Assembly (NCBI RefSeq): GCF_007559025.1
Contig: NZ_CP041765.1
Coordinates: 3,841,501 to 3,905,500, forward strand
Length of the DNA stretch: 64,000 bases
Reading direction: 5' to 3'
Origin: Tomitella fengzijianii
Lineage (GTDB): Bacteria > Actinomycetota > Actinomycetes > Mycobacteriales > Mycobacteriaceae
This document shows positions 28,033-36,461 of this stretch, piece after piece; positions within the stretch are counted from its first letter, which is position 1, and the number at the start of each line of letters is the position of its first letter. Made by a program: the position numbers and the translations under genes. A model generated the notes under the pieces. The model searched no databases. It was given only the letters and a program-made list of their open reading frames with translations, and had not been told where the DNA came from.

Positions 28033-28938
28033 TCACGGGAAGTAGCCTCCGCCTTCGAGGTCGTCGACCAGTGCCGGTTCGGAGGGTGACCAATCGAGTC
28101 GTTTCCGGGTCATGACACTCGAGGCCGGGAAATCACCGCCCGCGAGGCCGGCGAATTCGCCGAAATGCTCTGCTGCCGCATCGGCGTTCAGAGATGCGGG
28201 TGCGATGTCGAGGTGGGCGGCAATCCTTTCGGCGAGGCGCCGGAACGGCACTCCCTCTTCCGCCACTGCGTGCAGCGTGGAGCCGGGTTCTGCGTGTTCC
28301 GCGGCGACGTGGAACACGCGTGCAGCGTCGAGACGGTGCACGGCAGGCCATCGGTTCGCGCCGTCTCCCATGTATGCCGAGATACCGGTTCGCCGGGCGA
28401 GATCGATGAGCCGGGGAACGAAGCCGGTATCGCCGGCGCCATGGACGGTGGGAGGCAGGCGGACCACCGAGGAGCGGACTCCGTGTTCGGCGAGGCTGAG
28501 TGCGTGCGCAGCTGCGTCGATGCGCTTCCCGGCAGGCCCGCTTGCCACGGCGCGGTCGGTCTCTGTGGCCACGGAGCCTTCAGGGAGACCGGCGAGACCG
28601 GCGGCCACGACGAGGGGACGGTGCGACCCGGCCAGGGCTTCGCCCAGGGTGGTGACGACCCGGTGCTCGGTCTCGGCGGCTCCGGCCGGATCCGTGGTGA
28701 AGGCGATGTCGTGACGGTAGGCGAGGTGGACGACCCCGTCGCTCTCCTCAGCGGCGCGGCGCAACGAGTCGGTGTCCTCGAGGTCGCCGCGGATCGGGAC
28801 AGCGCCGAGCGAGCGCACCTTGTGCGCCGCAGCGGTAGAGCGCACGGCGGCGGCGACGACGTGGTGACGTGCGGCGACGAGTTGCGGGACGAGCGCGGAG
28901 CCGATCCATCCGGTGGCTCCGGTAACGAGAATGCGCAC
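28033..28938 (-). CDS. NAD(P)-dependent epimerase/atypical SDR
   Basis: 301 residues from GTG 28938 (TAGGAGA five bases upstream). The glycine motif TGATGWIG at residues about 6-13 is that of extended/atypical SDRs, and the frame continues with DLEDTDSL and the 'HLAYRHD' block. No clear YxxxK can be picked out with confidence, as in several NmrA-like or epimerase-like proteins. It follows a classical SDR gene on the same strand by 43 bp, so the two are probably one operon under the divergent AraC regulator. Confidence 0.82.
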   Translation of the reverse strand: MRILVTGATGWIGSALVPQLVAARHHVVAAAVRSTAAAHKVRSLGAVPIRGDLEDTDSLRRAAEESDGVVHLAYRHDIAFTTDPAGAAETEHRVVTTLGEALAGSHRPLVVAAGLAGLPEGSVATETDRAVASGPAGKRIDAAAHALSLAEHGVRSSVVRLPPTVHGAGDTGFVPRLIDLARRTGISAYMGDGANRWPAVHRLDAARVFHVAAEHAEPGSTLHAVAEEGVPFRRLAERIAAHLDIAPASLNADAAAEHFGEFAGLAGGDFPASSVMTRKRLDWSPSEPALVDDLEGGGYFP

Positions 28939-28981
28939 AGTTCTCCTACAGGAATGAGGGGTCAGGGGCGTCGACTTGCGA

Positions 28982-29719
28982 TCACCAGGCGACGGGCCCG
29001 GCGGAGTCGGTGAAGGTGCCGGTCGGCCCGTCTGCGGCGATCGTGGCCATGGCGACTGCCTGGCGGGCTCCGTCCTGCGGGGTTCCGGTTCCATGGTGGT
29101 CGTTCAGGTCGGTGGCGACGAAGCCGGGGCAGACGGCGTTGACGAGGATTCCCTCGGCGTGCAGATCGCGTGCGTACATCATGGTGACCGCGGTCAACGC
29201 AGTCTTGGACGGCACGTAGCCGAGAGCTATCGGATCGGTGTTCGAGAAGTCGGATATCGCTGCGAGCGAGCCGGCGCTGCTGGAGATGTTCACAATCCGG
29301 GGGGCGTCGGAGGCGCGCAGGAGGGGAAGGAATGCACTGGTGACGGTGATGACGCCGAACACGTTGGTCTCGAACACGTGTCGGACATGATCGACATCGG
29401 CGGATCCGGGCAGTTGGCCGATGAAGTCGGCACCGGGTTGATGGCTGATTCCGGCATTGTTGATCAGTGCATCCAGACGGCCGTGCCGGGCCTTGACGGC
29501 CGCCGCCGCTGCCGCGACAGATTCAGAATCGGTGACGTCCAGGGCCACGCTCGTGACCTCGCCGCCCAGTGCGCGAAGCTCGGCCGCCGTCTTATCCCCA
29601 CGCTCCTGGCTGCGCGCGCCGATGATGACGGTGTGCCCCTGGCCGGCGAGCTGGGCAGCGATCTCGCGGCCGATGCCCTTGTTCCCGCCCGTGACGAGCG
29701 CGATCAGATCGGTGTTCAT
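28982..29719 (-). CDS. Short-chain dehydrogenase/reductase
   Basis: 245 residues. Cofactor motif TGGNKGIG at residues about 10-17, LINNAGIS near 88, and catalytic GYVPSKTAL. The GARSQERG segment favours NADPH, as in carbonyl-reductase-like SDRs. First gene of a two-gene minus-strand unit, divergent from an AraC gene with a palindromic site between them. Confidence 0.9.
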   Translation of the reverse strand: MNTDLIALVTGGNKGIGREIAAQLAGQGHTVIIGARSQERGDKTAAELRALGGEVTSVALDVTDSESVAAAAAAVKARHGRLDALINNAGISHQPGADFIGQLPGSADVDHVRHVFETNVFGVITVTSAFLPLLRASDAPRIVNISSSAGSLAAISDFSNTDPIALGYVPSKTALTAVTMMYARDLHAEGILVNAVCPGFVATDLNDHHGTGTPQDGARQAVAMATIAADGPTGTFTDSAGPVAW

Positions 29720-29906
29720 AGAGTGTGCCTCTTCCTGCGGTGGTGTACCGCTGTCCTGTATCCGTGTGGTGTGGGGGAGGGCGATTCATGGCCTTTCGAG
29801 CGGACGCGGTCTTCCCCGGCGCACTACGGCGCCGACGCTCCCGGTGCTCAGCGGGCTCTGTCACGAGCGTGGCACCCCGAATCCGGACTTTCCATAACGT
29901 GGAATC

Positions 29907-29919
29907 CGCAATTATTGCG
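29907..29919. promoter_or_regulatory. Palindrome in the SDR/AraC divergent promoter
   Basis: CGCAAT-T-ATTGCG, perfect 6-bp arms. It lies in the AT-rich middle of the 289-bp divergent region, where the AraC protein would be expected to bind. Confidence 0.45.
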
Positions 29920-30008
29920 CTAGAGTACGAGCTATACGCTCCGGTGACCGGCTCTCCGACATCCTCGACTTCGTCGAGGTCAGAAGCGTCGTATCCGGCG
30001 GATCCGTC

Positions 30009-30884
30009 GTGACCAGCCGGTGGCAGGTGAACAGCACGATCGACGACCATCTGAAGTTCATCGCAGTCGTGCACGGGAGCGCCCGCCTGCAGACCAACGA
30101 CGTGCCCGGCGTCGCCGACCTGGGGCCGGGTGATGTCGCCGTCCTCAACGGGAGAACCTGGCTCCGTATCGATGGCGGCGCTGGCGACGGTGAGCCCACT
30201 GAAGTTGCCCCGCCCGAGGCGGGTGCGCCGTTGGACGGCACCCTCGACGGTGACGCGGATGCATTGATCGGTGGCCGCGTCGAGCTCGACCCGATTGGAC
30301 GCGAGCTCGTGCTCCACGCGATGCCTCGGCTCCTCCACGTGCGAGCAGGCGACTCCGCAGGGGTGCACCTCCACGACTACATCCGACGCATCTTCGACGA
30401 ACTCGTCGGCGGCCGGCAGGGATCCCGGATCGCCGTCCGGCACTACGGGCAGCTCTTGATCCTCGAGCTCATCCGCGGTCTCGCCCACGATCCGGAGTTG
30501 CCCGCGGGATGGCTCACCGCCCTCACCGATGAGTCGCTACGCCCTGCTCTCACGCTGATCCACGAGAATCCCGGTCACAGGTGGCGGCTCGAGGATCTCG
30601 CTCATGCGGCCGCGATGTCGCGCACCTCCTTCGCGGAACGATTCCGACGAGCAGCAGGCGTGCCGCCGCTCACGTACCTGCACGATTGGCGGATGCTCAT
30701 CGCGCAACGCGCACTACGTTCCACCGATACACCGGTGGGGACCCTCGCCCGCGAAATCGGATACCTTTCCGAGAGCGCGTTCAGCACGGCGTTCACAAGG
30801 CACGTCGGAGAATCACCGACGAAATATCGGGGCTCTTCGAGGTTGAGCGGGCTGTCGTGGCCTGATGGCGTTCGGCGTGTCTGA
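30009..30884 (+). CDS. AraC family regulator with N-terminal cupin, 3' end replaced by IS sequence
   Basis: 291 residues as annotated from GTG 30009. N-terminal cupin_6 type ligand domain (LKFIAVVHGSARLQ; LGPGDVAVLNGRTW), then two C-terminal HTHs (WRLEDLAHAAAMSRTSFAERF and PVGTLAREIGYLSESAFSTAF). Two oddities. First, the conserved N-terminal sequence DRLSDILDFVEVRSVVSGG reads in frame upstream of 30009, but that stretch has no ATG, GTG or TTG. Second, an ISL3-type element begins at 30829, so the last 18 residues and the stop are IS-derived; the lost native tail is probably only a few residues. It probably controls the two divergent SDR genes. Confidence 0.82.
   Translation: MTSRWQVNSTIDDHLKFIAVVHGSARLQTNDVPGVADLGPGDVAVLNGRTWLRIDGGAGDGEPTEVAPPEAGAPLDGTLDGDADALIGGRVELDPIGRELVLHAMPRLLHVRAGDSAGVHLHDYIRRIFDELVGGRQGSRIAVRHYGQLLILELIRGLAHDPELPAGWLTALTDESLRPALTLIHENPGHRWRLEDLAHAAAMSRTSFAERFRRAAGVPPLTYLHDWRMLIAQRALRSTDTPVGTLAREIGYLSESAFSTAFTRHVGESPTKYRGSSRLSGLSWPDGVRRV
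30829..30852 (+). repeat. Left terminal inverted repeat of the IS
   Basis: Begins GGGGCTCTTCGAGGTTG; matches the right end except at two positions. Confidence 0.85.
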
Positions 30885-30897
30885 CATGCCAAAGCCC

Positions 30898-30951
30898 CTG
30901 GCCTCCTGAAATCTGGTTGTTGCGAAGCAATCGGATCTCAGGAGGGCCAAG
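30898..30951 (+). repeat. Imperfect hairpin in the IS leader
   Basis: Two arms of about 18-20 nt (CTGGCCTCCTGAAATC side and GATCTCAGGAGGGCCA side) flank a 10-nt loop. The AGGAGG ribosome-binding site of the transposase lies in the second arm, so read-through transcripts would hide it. This is a common way for IS elements to limit expression. Confidence 0.6.
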
Positions 30952-30954
30952 GGC

Positions 30955-32272
30955 ATGGACGATGCTACGACAACACTGTTAGGGCTACCGGGGCTGCGGG
31001 TCATCGACGTTCATCATCTCGATGACGGCACCAGAATCGTCGAGGTGGTCACCGACGACGACGGTGCGCGTGTCTGCCCGGACTGTGGGATGGTGTCGAC
31101 TTCCCGTAAGGGCGCCGCAGTCACCCGGCCGAAAGACCTTCCCTACGGCGGCGACTGAATCATGGTGCAGTGGCACGAGTCCCGGTGGCGGTGCCGCGAG
31201 GCCAGTTGCGCTCGCACCAGCTTCACCGAGGAGATAGAGCAGATCCCGGCGCGGGCCCGGGTCACCGGCCGGCTGCGCACCCGGATGGGCGTGGCGATCG
31301 GCGACGCCGCACGGTTGGTCGCAGAGGTCGCCGCCGGGTTCGGCGTGTCCTGGCCGACGGCGCATCAGGCGTTCATCGACCACTCCGACGCGTTCCTGGC
31401 GGGCCCGGCGCCGGTGCGGGTGCTGGGCATAGATGAAACGCGACGGGGCAAGCCGCGCTGGCAGCGATGCGCGGCGACAGGCAAGTGGGTGCGTGGTCGA
31501 TCCGTGGGACACCGGGTTCGTCGATCTGGGCGGCAGTCAGGGGCTGCTCGGGCAGGCCGAGGGGCGCACCGCGGCCGTGGTCGTCGCCTGGCTCAAGGAG
31601 CAGACGCCGGCCTTCCGGGCGGGTTTCGAGCACGTCGCGATCGACCCCGCCGGCGTCTACGCCAAGGCGGTCCGCACGCCGGGGCTGTTGCCGAACGCGG
31701 CGCTGGTGGTCGACCACTTCCACCTGGTCAAGCTCGCCAACGACGCGGTCACCCAGGTCCGAAGGAGGGTCACCTGGGAACTCAAGGACCGCCGCGGCGG
31801 GAAGGCCGACCCGGAGTGGGCCAATAGGAGACGGCTCCGGACCGCGCGGGAACGATTGTCGGACAAGAGCTTTGTGCGAATGTGGAACGCGATGATCGAC
31901 GAGGACCCGTCGGACCGGATCCTGATGGCCTACATCGCGAAAGAGGAGCTGCGCCGGCTGCTCGGCACTGTGGAGGCCGGCGGAGACCCGCACCTGGCCC
32001 GTCACCGGCTGCACAGGTTCTTCGCATAGTGCGCGGACTCGCAGCTACCGGAACTGGTCACGCTCGCGACCACGGTGGACACGTGGTGGCCGGAGATCAA
32101 CGCGTTCCTGGAAACGGGCATCACCAACGCCGGCACCGAGGGTTACAACAGGCTGGTCAAAGCCGTCAAGCGGTCTGCTTGCGGCTTCCGGAACACGGAG
32201 AACTCCCGCCCCCGGACACGATTCCACTGCCCCCGTCGACAGCGGGATGCTGCACACCAGTTCTCATGCTGA
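30955..32272 (+). pseudogene. ISL3-family transposase, broken
   Basis: Homology runs through the whole element: an N-terminal zinc-ribbon (CPDCGMVS; CREASC), the catalytic GIDETRRGKPRW segment, IDPAGVYAKAVR, LVVDHFHLVKLAND and the C-terminal GTEGYNRLVKAVKR with its acidic residue. It is cut by an in-frame TGA at 31156, a frameshift near 31490 (GKWVR jumps one base to VVDPWD), and an in-frame TAG at 32027 where relatives have Trp. The element therefore cannot make transposase by normal decoding. Confidence 0.9.
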
Positions 32273-32274
32273 CT

Positions 32275-32298
32275 GCCCGCACAAACTCGAAGAGCCCC
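32275..32298 (-). repeat. Right terminal inverted repeat of the IS
   Basis: On the minus strand reads GGGGCTCTTCGAGTTTG, matching the left end. Ends 43 bp before the dnaB stop codon. Confidence 0.85.
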
Positions 32299-32341
32299 TA
32301 TAGCCGCGTTCAGTCCCAGATTTGCGCGCGAGCGGCAGCCA

Positions 32342-34990
32342 CTATCCCCGCGCCATATCCACGAACCGCGAAAGGTGGAGTTGGTGCGCAACAGTGACCG
32401 TGGCGGTGGGACCGTTACGGTGCTTGCCCAGGATCAAGTCGGCTTCGCCCATGCGCGGGTCGTCCCGCTCGAAGGCGTCGGGGCGGTGCAGCAGGATCAC
32501 CATGTCCGCGTCCTGCTCGAGCGAGCCGGATTCACGCAGGTCGGACACCATGGGCTTCTTGTCGGTGCGCTGCTCCGGCCCACGGTTGAGCTGACAGATC
32601 GCCACCAACGGCACCTCGAGCTCCTTGGCCAGGAGCTTGAGGCTGCGCGAGAAGTCCGACACCTCCTGCTGCCGCGACTCGACCTTCTTTCCGGACGACA
32701 TCAGCTGCAGGTAGTCGACCACGATGAGCTTGAGGTCGTGCTTCTGCTTGAGCCGGCGCGCCTTCGCGCGGATCTCCATCATCGTCATGTTCGGCGAGTC
32801 GTCGATGAACAGCGGCGCCTCGGAGATCTCGCTCATGCGGCGGGCCAGTCGCGTCCAGTCGTCGTCGGTCATCTTGCCGGAACGCATATCGCCCAGTTTC
32901 ACCTTCGCCTCGGCGGAGAGCAGACGCATGACGATCTCCGTCTTGCTCATCTCCAGCGAGAAGATCACGCTCGACATCCCGTGTTTAACGGAACATGACC
33001 GCATGAAGTCCATGCCGAGGGTCGAGTTGTGCGTGGGGACCATCGACCGGCCTGCCAAGTAGAGATGGTCCTCGGCCGATACTTCAACACACCGGACCGG
33101 CACCGAGTCGATCGGGCGAACGTCGACGATGAAACGCGAGCCCGACCGAGCGGTGTTCGATGCGTGTCGCCGTTCCTTGTGAGCAATCCGCTTGCGCTCA
33201 ATGCCGAACACCGTGTCGTCGGTCGCGAAGGTGAGCGTATAGGCGGTGGAAGTGGCCTCGCTCCTACCGCGGACCCGCTTGGTACTCACCTGGCAGCGGT
33301 ATCCCAGGCTCACAATCAGCTCGTACACATCGTCGATCAGCCGCTTGTCCACCCCGGCATACTGAACCGATCCGCCGGCGGTGACGGTGCCGTCGGTGTC
33401 GAGCAGGCCCGCGAGCATCGCCCGCCGCTGACGCTCCGACCCACGCAAGTACTGGGTCGGAATGTGTTTGTTGCCTAGTACCCCCAGAGTGCGGAGCTGG
33501 GCCTGGACACTACCGACCGAGTTTCGGCAGCTCTGGCACATCCGAAGGCCGGTGCACGGATCGCCACACACCGGGCAGGTGGGAGGCGCTACCGGGCGCG
33601 ACATGAACCTCGCCTTGCCGCCGCAGGACTGCCCGCACGTGCGGACCTCGCTCGTATGCGGCACGAACGTCTTTCCACACACCACGCACTCGCGCGATTC
33701 GATCGGAGGTTCCGGCGGCAGCGAGATCCGATAGCGGTAGTTGGCCGACGAGGAACTCGTCGCAACCAGCCCCTCGCCTTCGATGAGCATAGCGATCTCG
33801 GGGTCCGCGGTGGTGATGTCCGCGGCGGCTGTGGTGCCGTCACCGAGCCAGGCGCCCAGCATGTAAGGCGGTACGAGCAGGTCCTGGTCGGGCAGTTCCA
33901 TCGCCTGAGCGTTGACCACTGAATGGTTGATCCGGCTGTCCGCGGTGGGGCATCGGAGGGTGGCCGCGATCTGCTCGGTTGTGCGCACCTCGGGGAACGT
34001 GCGCTGGTTCTTGTACCGGTTGTACCCCGCCGCGGCCGCCTGCGCCGACTTCCGCGAAGCACGCGTCTCCGTGAGCCACTGGTGCTCCGCGTCGGCGACG
34101 ATGACCGTTCCGTCGGAGAATTCCACCTCGAAGCACGGCCTACCCGCCATCACCTCGGTGGTGGCAACCACCCGCACCGGCCGGCCGTCGGCGCCGATGA
34201 GGTCGTCGCCCACGGCGACCTCGCCCATGATCGTCCACCCGGCGGGCGTGGGGAGCGGCGTGTCGAGCGCGAGCGCCTTTCCCACGCCGGGCCTGGCCGC
34301 CACGATGATCATCTGCCCCGGATGCAGGCCGTTGGTGACCTCGTCCAGCTCCACGAAACCGGTGGGAACGCCCAGCGACAGCCCGCCGCGCGTGGCGATG
34401 GAGTCGATCTCGTCCAGCGTGGGCTGCAGCAGCTCCTCGAGCGGCACGTAGTCCTCGGTGGTGCGCCTCTCGGTGACCTCGAAGACCTCCGCCTGGGCGC
34501 GGTCGACCACCTCGTCCACTTCCTGGCCGTCGGCGCCCGCGTACCCGTACTGCACGATGCGGGTGCCCGCCTGCACGAGCCGCCGCAGCACGGCCTTGTC
34601 CGCGACGATCTCGGCGTAGTAGCCGGCATTCGCCGCCGTGGGCACCGTCGAGATCAGCGTGTGCAGGTAGGGGGCGCCGCCGATGCGCTTGAGCTCCCCG
34701 CGCCGGTCCAGCTCGGCGGACACCGTCACGGCGTCCGCCGGCTCGCCCCGGCCGTAGAGATCGAGGATCGCGTCATAGACGTTCTGGTGCGCCGGCCGGT
34801 AGAAGTCCGACGAACGCACCACCTCGAGCACGTCGGCGATGGCGTCCTTGCTCAGCAGCATGCCGCCCAGCACCGACTGCTCCGCCACCATGTCCTGCGG
34901 GGGCTGCCGGCCGAAATCCTCGGTGGGGGGCTCCTGCGGCAGCGGCCCGTCCGAAAACCCGGACTGATCACGATCGTCGACCACCGACAC
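32342..34990 (-). CDS. dnaB: Replicative DNA helicase DnaB with an in-frame intein
   Basis: 882 residues: a 465-residue DnaB interrupted by a 417-residue intein. The N-terminal DnaB domain has PPQDMVAEQSVLGGMLLSKD. The RecA-like domain carries the P-loop ARPGVGK/STLGMDF, split by the intein between Lys238 and Ser656, then IVVDYLQLM (Walker B) and VSDLRESGSLEQDADMVILL. DnaB unwinds DNA ahead of the replisome, so splicing is needed for viability. Start taken as GTG 34990, with GGGGAGG 10 nt upstream and the same VVDD context as mycobacterial DnaB; a TTG at 35038 is less likely. The gene has its own upstream region with DnaA-box-like sites. Confidence 0.98.
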   Translation of the reverse strand: MSVVDDRDQSGFSDGPLPQEPPTEDFGRQPPQDMVAEQSVLGGMLLSKDAIADVLEVVRSSDFYRPAHQNVYDAILDLYGRGEPADAVTVSAELDRRGELKRIGGAPYLHTLISTVPTAANAGYYAEIVADKAVLRRLVQAGTRIVQYGYAGADGQEVDEVVDRAQAEVFEVTERRTTEDYVPLEELLQPTLDEIDSIATRGGLSLGVPTGFVELDEVTNGLHPGQMIIVAARPGVGKALALDTPLPTPAGWTIMGEVAVGDDLIGADGRPVRVVATTEVMAGRPCFEVEFSDGTVIVADAEHQWLTETRASRKSAQAAAAGYNRYKNQRTFPEVRTTEQIAATLRCPTADSRINHSVVNAQAMELPDQDLLVPPYMLGAWLGDGTTAAADITTADPEIAMLIEGEGLVATSSSSANYRYRISLPPEPPIESRECVVCGKTFVPHTSEVRTCGQSCGGKARFMSRPVAPPTCPVCGDPCTGLRMCQSCRNSVGSVQAQLRTLGVLGNKHIPTQYLRGSERQRRAMLAGLLDTDGTVTAGGSVQYAGVDKRLIDDVYELIVSLGYRCQVSTKRVRGRSEATSTAYTLTFATDDTVFGIERKRIAHKERRHASNTARSGSRFIVDVRPIDSVPVRCVEVSAEDHLYLAGRSMVPTHNSTLGMDFMRSCSVKHGMSSVIFSLEMSKTEIVMRLLSAEAKVKLGDMRSGKMTDDDWTRLARRMSEISEAPLFIDDSPNMTMMEIRAKARRLKQKHDLKLIVVDYLQLMSSGKKVESRQQEVSDFSRSLKLLAKELEVPLVAICQLNRGPEQRTDKKPMVSDLRESGSLEQDADMVILLHRPDAFERDDPRMGEADLILGKHRNGPTATVTVAHQLHLSRFVDMARG
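33026..34276 (-). mobile_element. DnaB intein with LAGLIDADG homing endonuclease
   Basis: 417 residues, DnaB residues 239-655. It starts with Ala rather than Cys/Ser and ends His416-Asn417, followed by extein Ser. Trp67 (AEHQW), Cys396 (VRCVEV) and Thr415 (PTHN) occupy the WCT positions that define class 3 inteins, in which the block F cysteine starts splicing. Two LAGLIDADG motifs are present: LGAWLGDG (residues 140-147) and AGLLDTDG (289-296). Between them lie two zinc-knuckle clusters (C197, C200, C214, C218; C234, C237, C247, C250). The opening ALALDTPLPTPAGW is very close to that of the mycobacterial DnaB intein at the same site. Confidence 0.95.
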
Positions 34991-35167
34991 GCGGCTCAAG
35001 CCTCCCCTCACACGAAGACCCCTGTGGTCTTCGAACAACTACTACACCGGACCTGCGACAAGTTCTGATCGTGCCGCGCCGATCGCCGGAATCGGCGCCC
35101 GCGCGCACCCGTCGCCGGGAGTCCCGGATCGACCGTAAGTCGTCCGCGTGCGGGTGACAACTACGCC

Positions 35168-35412
35168 TGTGGATGAGCCTGTGGACAAGTTGTGAGTAGT
35201 CGCGGCAGACCTGTGAAGACATGCCGTCAGCCTGTTAACCCCTTGTGGACAAGCTGTGGATGAAGTAGCGGAGTTATGCCATCCCTGCAGGTAGTGACCA
35301 CCGGACGAACTTCACACCCTGTGAATTGTTTCTCGTTCGGCGTGTCGCGCCGACCCGGCAGCCGGGCGTGTCGCCGTTGCGGGTGCGCCGGACTATCCAC
35401 AAGCTCTCCACA
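35168..35412. other. Cluster of six DnaA-box-like 9-mers
   Basis: TGTGGACAA, the complement of the actinobacterial DnaA box TTGTCCACA, occurs exactly at 35180-35188 and 35244-35252. TGTGGATGA (one mismatch to TTATCCACA) occurs at 35168-35176 and 35255-35263. CTATCCACA is at 35393-35401 and CTCTCCACA at 35404-35412, in the opposite orientation. Such density is far above chance for this GC content. dnaA and dnaN are absent, so this is unlikely to be oriC itself. Confidence 0.6.
35311..35325. promoter_or_regulatory. Inverted repeat TTCACA-N3-TGTGAA
   Basis: Perfect 6-bp arms with a CCC centre, in the dnaB upstream region. Possible operator; no regulator can be named. Confidence 0.35.
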
Positions 35413-35538
35413 AGCTGCCGTGATGGGCGTCACGGCCAGGCGGAACAGTGCGCAGACCGGGGCCGTCGCCCCTCCGCTCCCGCTGCCGCCCGCGCCGGCG
35501 GCGGTGAACTGGTACCAGTTCCAGGTCCGCATGAAGAC

Positions 35539-35582
35539 GCCGCCGACCCCCGCGCCGATTTCTCGGTGCGGGGGTCGGCGGC
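35539..35582 (-). terminator. Terminator of the rpsF-ssb-rpsR-rplI operon
   Basis: 15 perfect base pairs (35539-35553 with 35568-35582) extend through one G-U pair to a stem of about 20 bp with a TTTC loop. It lies 30 bp beyond the rplI stop on the minus strand. Confidence 0.85.
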
Positions 35583-35612
35583 AGTGCGCGGTCTACGCGC
35601 GCCGGGGCCGGG

Positions 35613-36074
35613 TCAGGCCGCGGCGCCGGTGACCGTCAGCGTGAACACGGCGGTGACGCCGGCGTGCAGCTTGACGGACACCTCGTACTTGCCGACGCTC
35701 TTGATGTGCGTCTTCGGCAGCACCAGGGTGCGCTTGTCGATGTTCGGGCCGCCCGCAGCCAGCAGGGCAGCGGCCACGTCGCCGGCGGTGACGGAGCCGA
35801 ACAGCTTCTCGCCGTCGGCAGCCGTACGCGCCTGCAGCTCCACGGCGTCCAGGCCCTCGATGGCGCCCTTCAGCTCGCTCGCATGGTCGATGTCGCGCAC
35901 GCGCTTGATCTCCTGCGTGCGGCGGATGCCCTCCACCTGCTTGAGAGCGCCGCGCGTGGCCACGATGGCCAGCCCGCGGGGCAGCAGGTAGTTGCGGCCG
36001 TAGCCGTCCTTGACCTCGACCGAATCTCCAGCAACACCGACGTTCTCGACATCAGCGGTGAGGATCAGCTTCAT
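35613..36074 (-). CDS. rplI: 50S ribosomal protein L9
   Basis: 153 residues, the normal length. N-terminal domain [19 protein letters not shown] with [15 protein letters not shown], then the long connecting helix and the C-terminal RNA-binding domain. It binds domain V of 23S rRNA at the base of the L1 stalk. Start ATG 36074 with AAGGGGAT upstream; an upstream in-frame extension to 36149 has no homology. Last gene of the ribosomal/SSB unit. Confidence 0.98.
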   Translation of the reverse strand: MKLILTADVENVGVAGDSVEVKDGYGRNYLLPRGLAIVATRGALKQVEGIRRTQEIKRVRDIDHASELKGAIEGLDAVELQARTAADGEKLFGSVTAGDVAAALLAAGGPNIDKRTLVLPKTHIKSVGKYEVSVKLHAGVTAVFTLTVTGAAA

Positions 36075-36090
36075 CGGTAAATCCCCTTCC

Positions 36091-36345
36091 TCAACGAGCC
36101 GTCGGCGTGTAAGGCAGCAACGCCACCTCACGCGAATTCTTGACGGCAACGGCTACGTCCCGCTGATGCTGGACGCAATTGCCGGTCACCCGGCGGGCAC
36201 GGATCTTGCCTCGATCACTGATGAACCTGCGCAGCAGCGCGGAGTCCTTGTAATCGATCACCGTGTTCTTCTCTTTGCAAAACGCACAGGCCTTGGTCTT
36301 CTGCGGCTTGCCGGCCTGCGCCTTGCGCTCTCGCGCCTTGGCCAT
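36091..36345 (-). CDS. rpsR: 30S ribosomal protein S18 (zinc-binding type)
   Basis: 84 residues. Core [18 protein letters not shown] then [15 protein letters not shown] is that of S18, which pairs with S6 on the 30S platform. Cysteines CAFC near residue 20 and the Cys in VTGNCVQ make the zinc-ribbon (C+) version. Actinobacteria often carry a second, zinc-free S18 made under zinc starvation; none is in this window. Sixteen bases separate it from rplI. Confidence 0.97.
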   Translation of the reverse strand: MAKARERKAQAGKPQKTKACAFCKEKNTVIDYKDSALLRRFISDRGKIRARRVTGNCVQHQRDVAVAVKNSREVALLPYTPTAR

Positions 36346-36461
36346 GGTCCTTCTCCGTAGTCTGGGTTCTCACGGGGGCGTGTCGCCCCGCTGCAGCGCT
36401 CACCCGACTCCGACGTGCGCGGCCCGGTCCCGCCGGTAGGGCGGGAGCCCGGCTGCGCAGG

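Larger units (their letters stand above)
30829..32298 (+). mobile_element. Degenerate ISL3-family insertion sequence
   Basis: 1470 bp bounded by 24-bp terminal inverted repeats with 22 matches, both starting GGGGCTCTTCGAG. It holds one transposase gene with several inactivating changes. The left end lies within the AraC gene. The flanking octamers differ, so no target duplication can be seen; the copy may be old, or the product of recombination between two elements. Confidence 0.88.
34991..35612. other. dnaB-rplI intergenic region (622 bp)
   Basis: No gene with coding character. Reading from dnaB: the dnaB leader and promoter, a cluster of DnaA-box-like 9-mers (35168-35412), an inverted repeat (35311-35325), and the terminator of the rpsF-ssb-rpsR-rplI unit (35539-35582). 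In M. tuberculosis this gap holds Rv0057; no equivalent is visible here. Confidence 0.6.

Noticed and set aside
29725-30012. Short plus-strand open frame across the SDR/AraC divergent region
   Set aside because: It reads through the promoter region in a frame different from the AraC homology and has no domain.
32342-34990. dnaB as a disrupted or frameshifted gene because of its length
   Set aside because: The extra 417 residues are in frame, have intein splice-junction residues and the flanking exteins join to a normal P-loop.
35168-35412. Chromosomal oriC
   Set aside because: The DnaA boxes are real candidates, but dnaA, dnaN and rpmH are absent and no AT-rich unwinding region is visible. 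Reported instead as a DnaA-box cluster.
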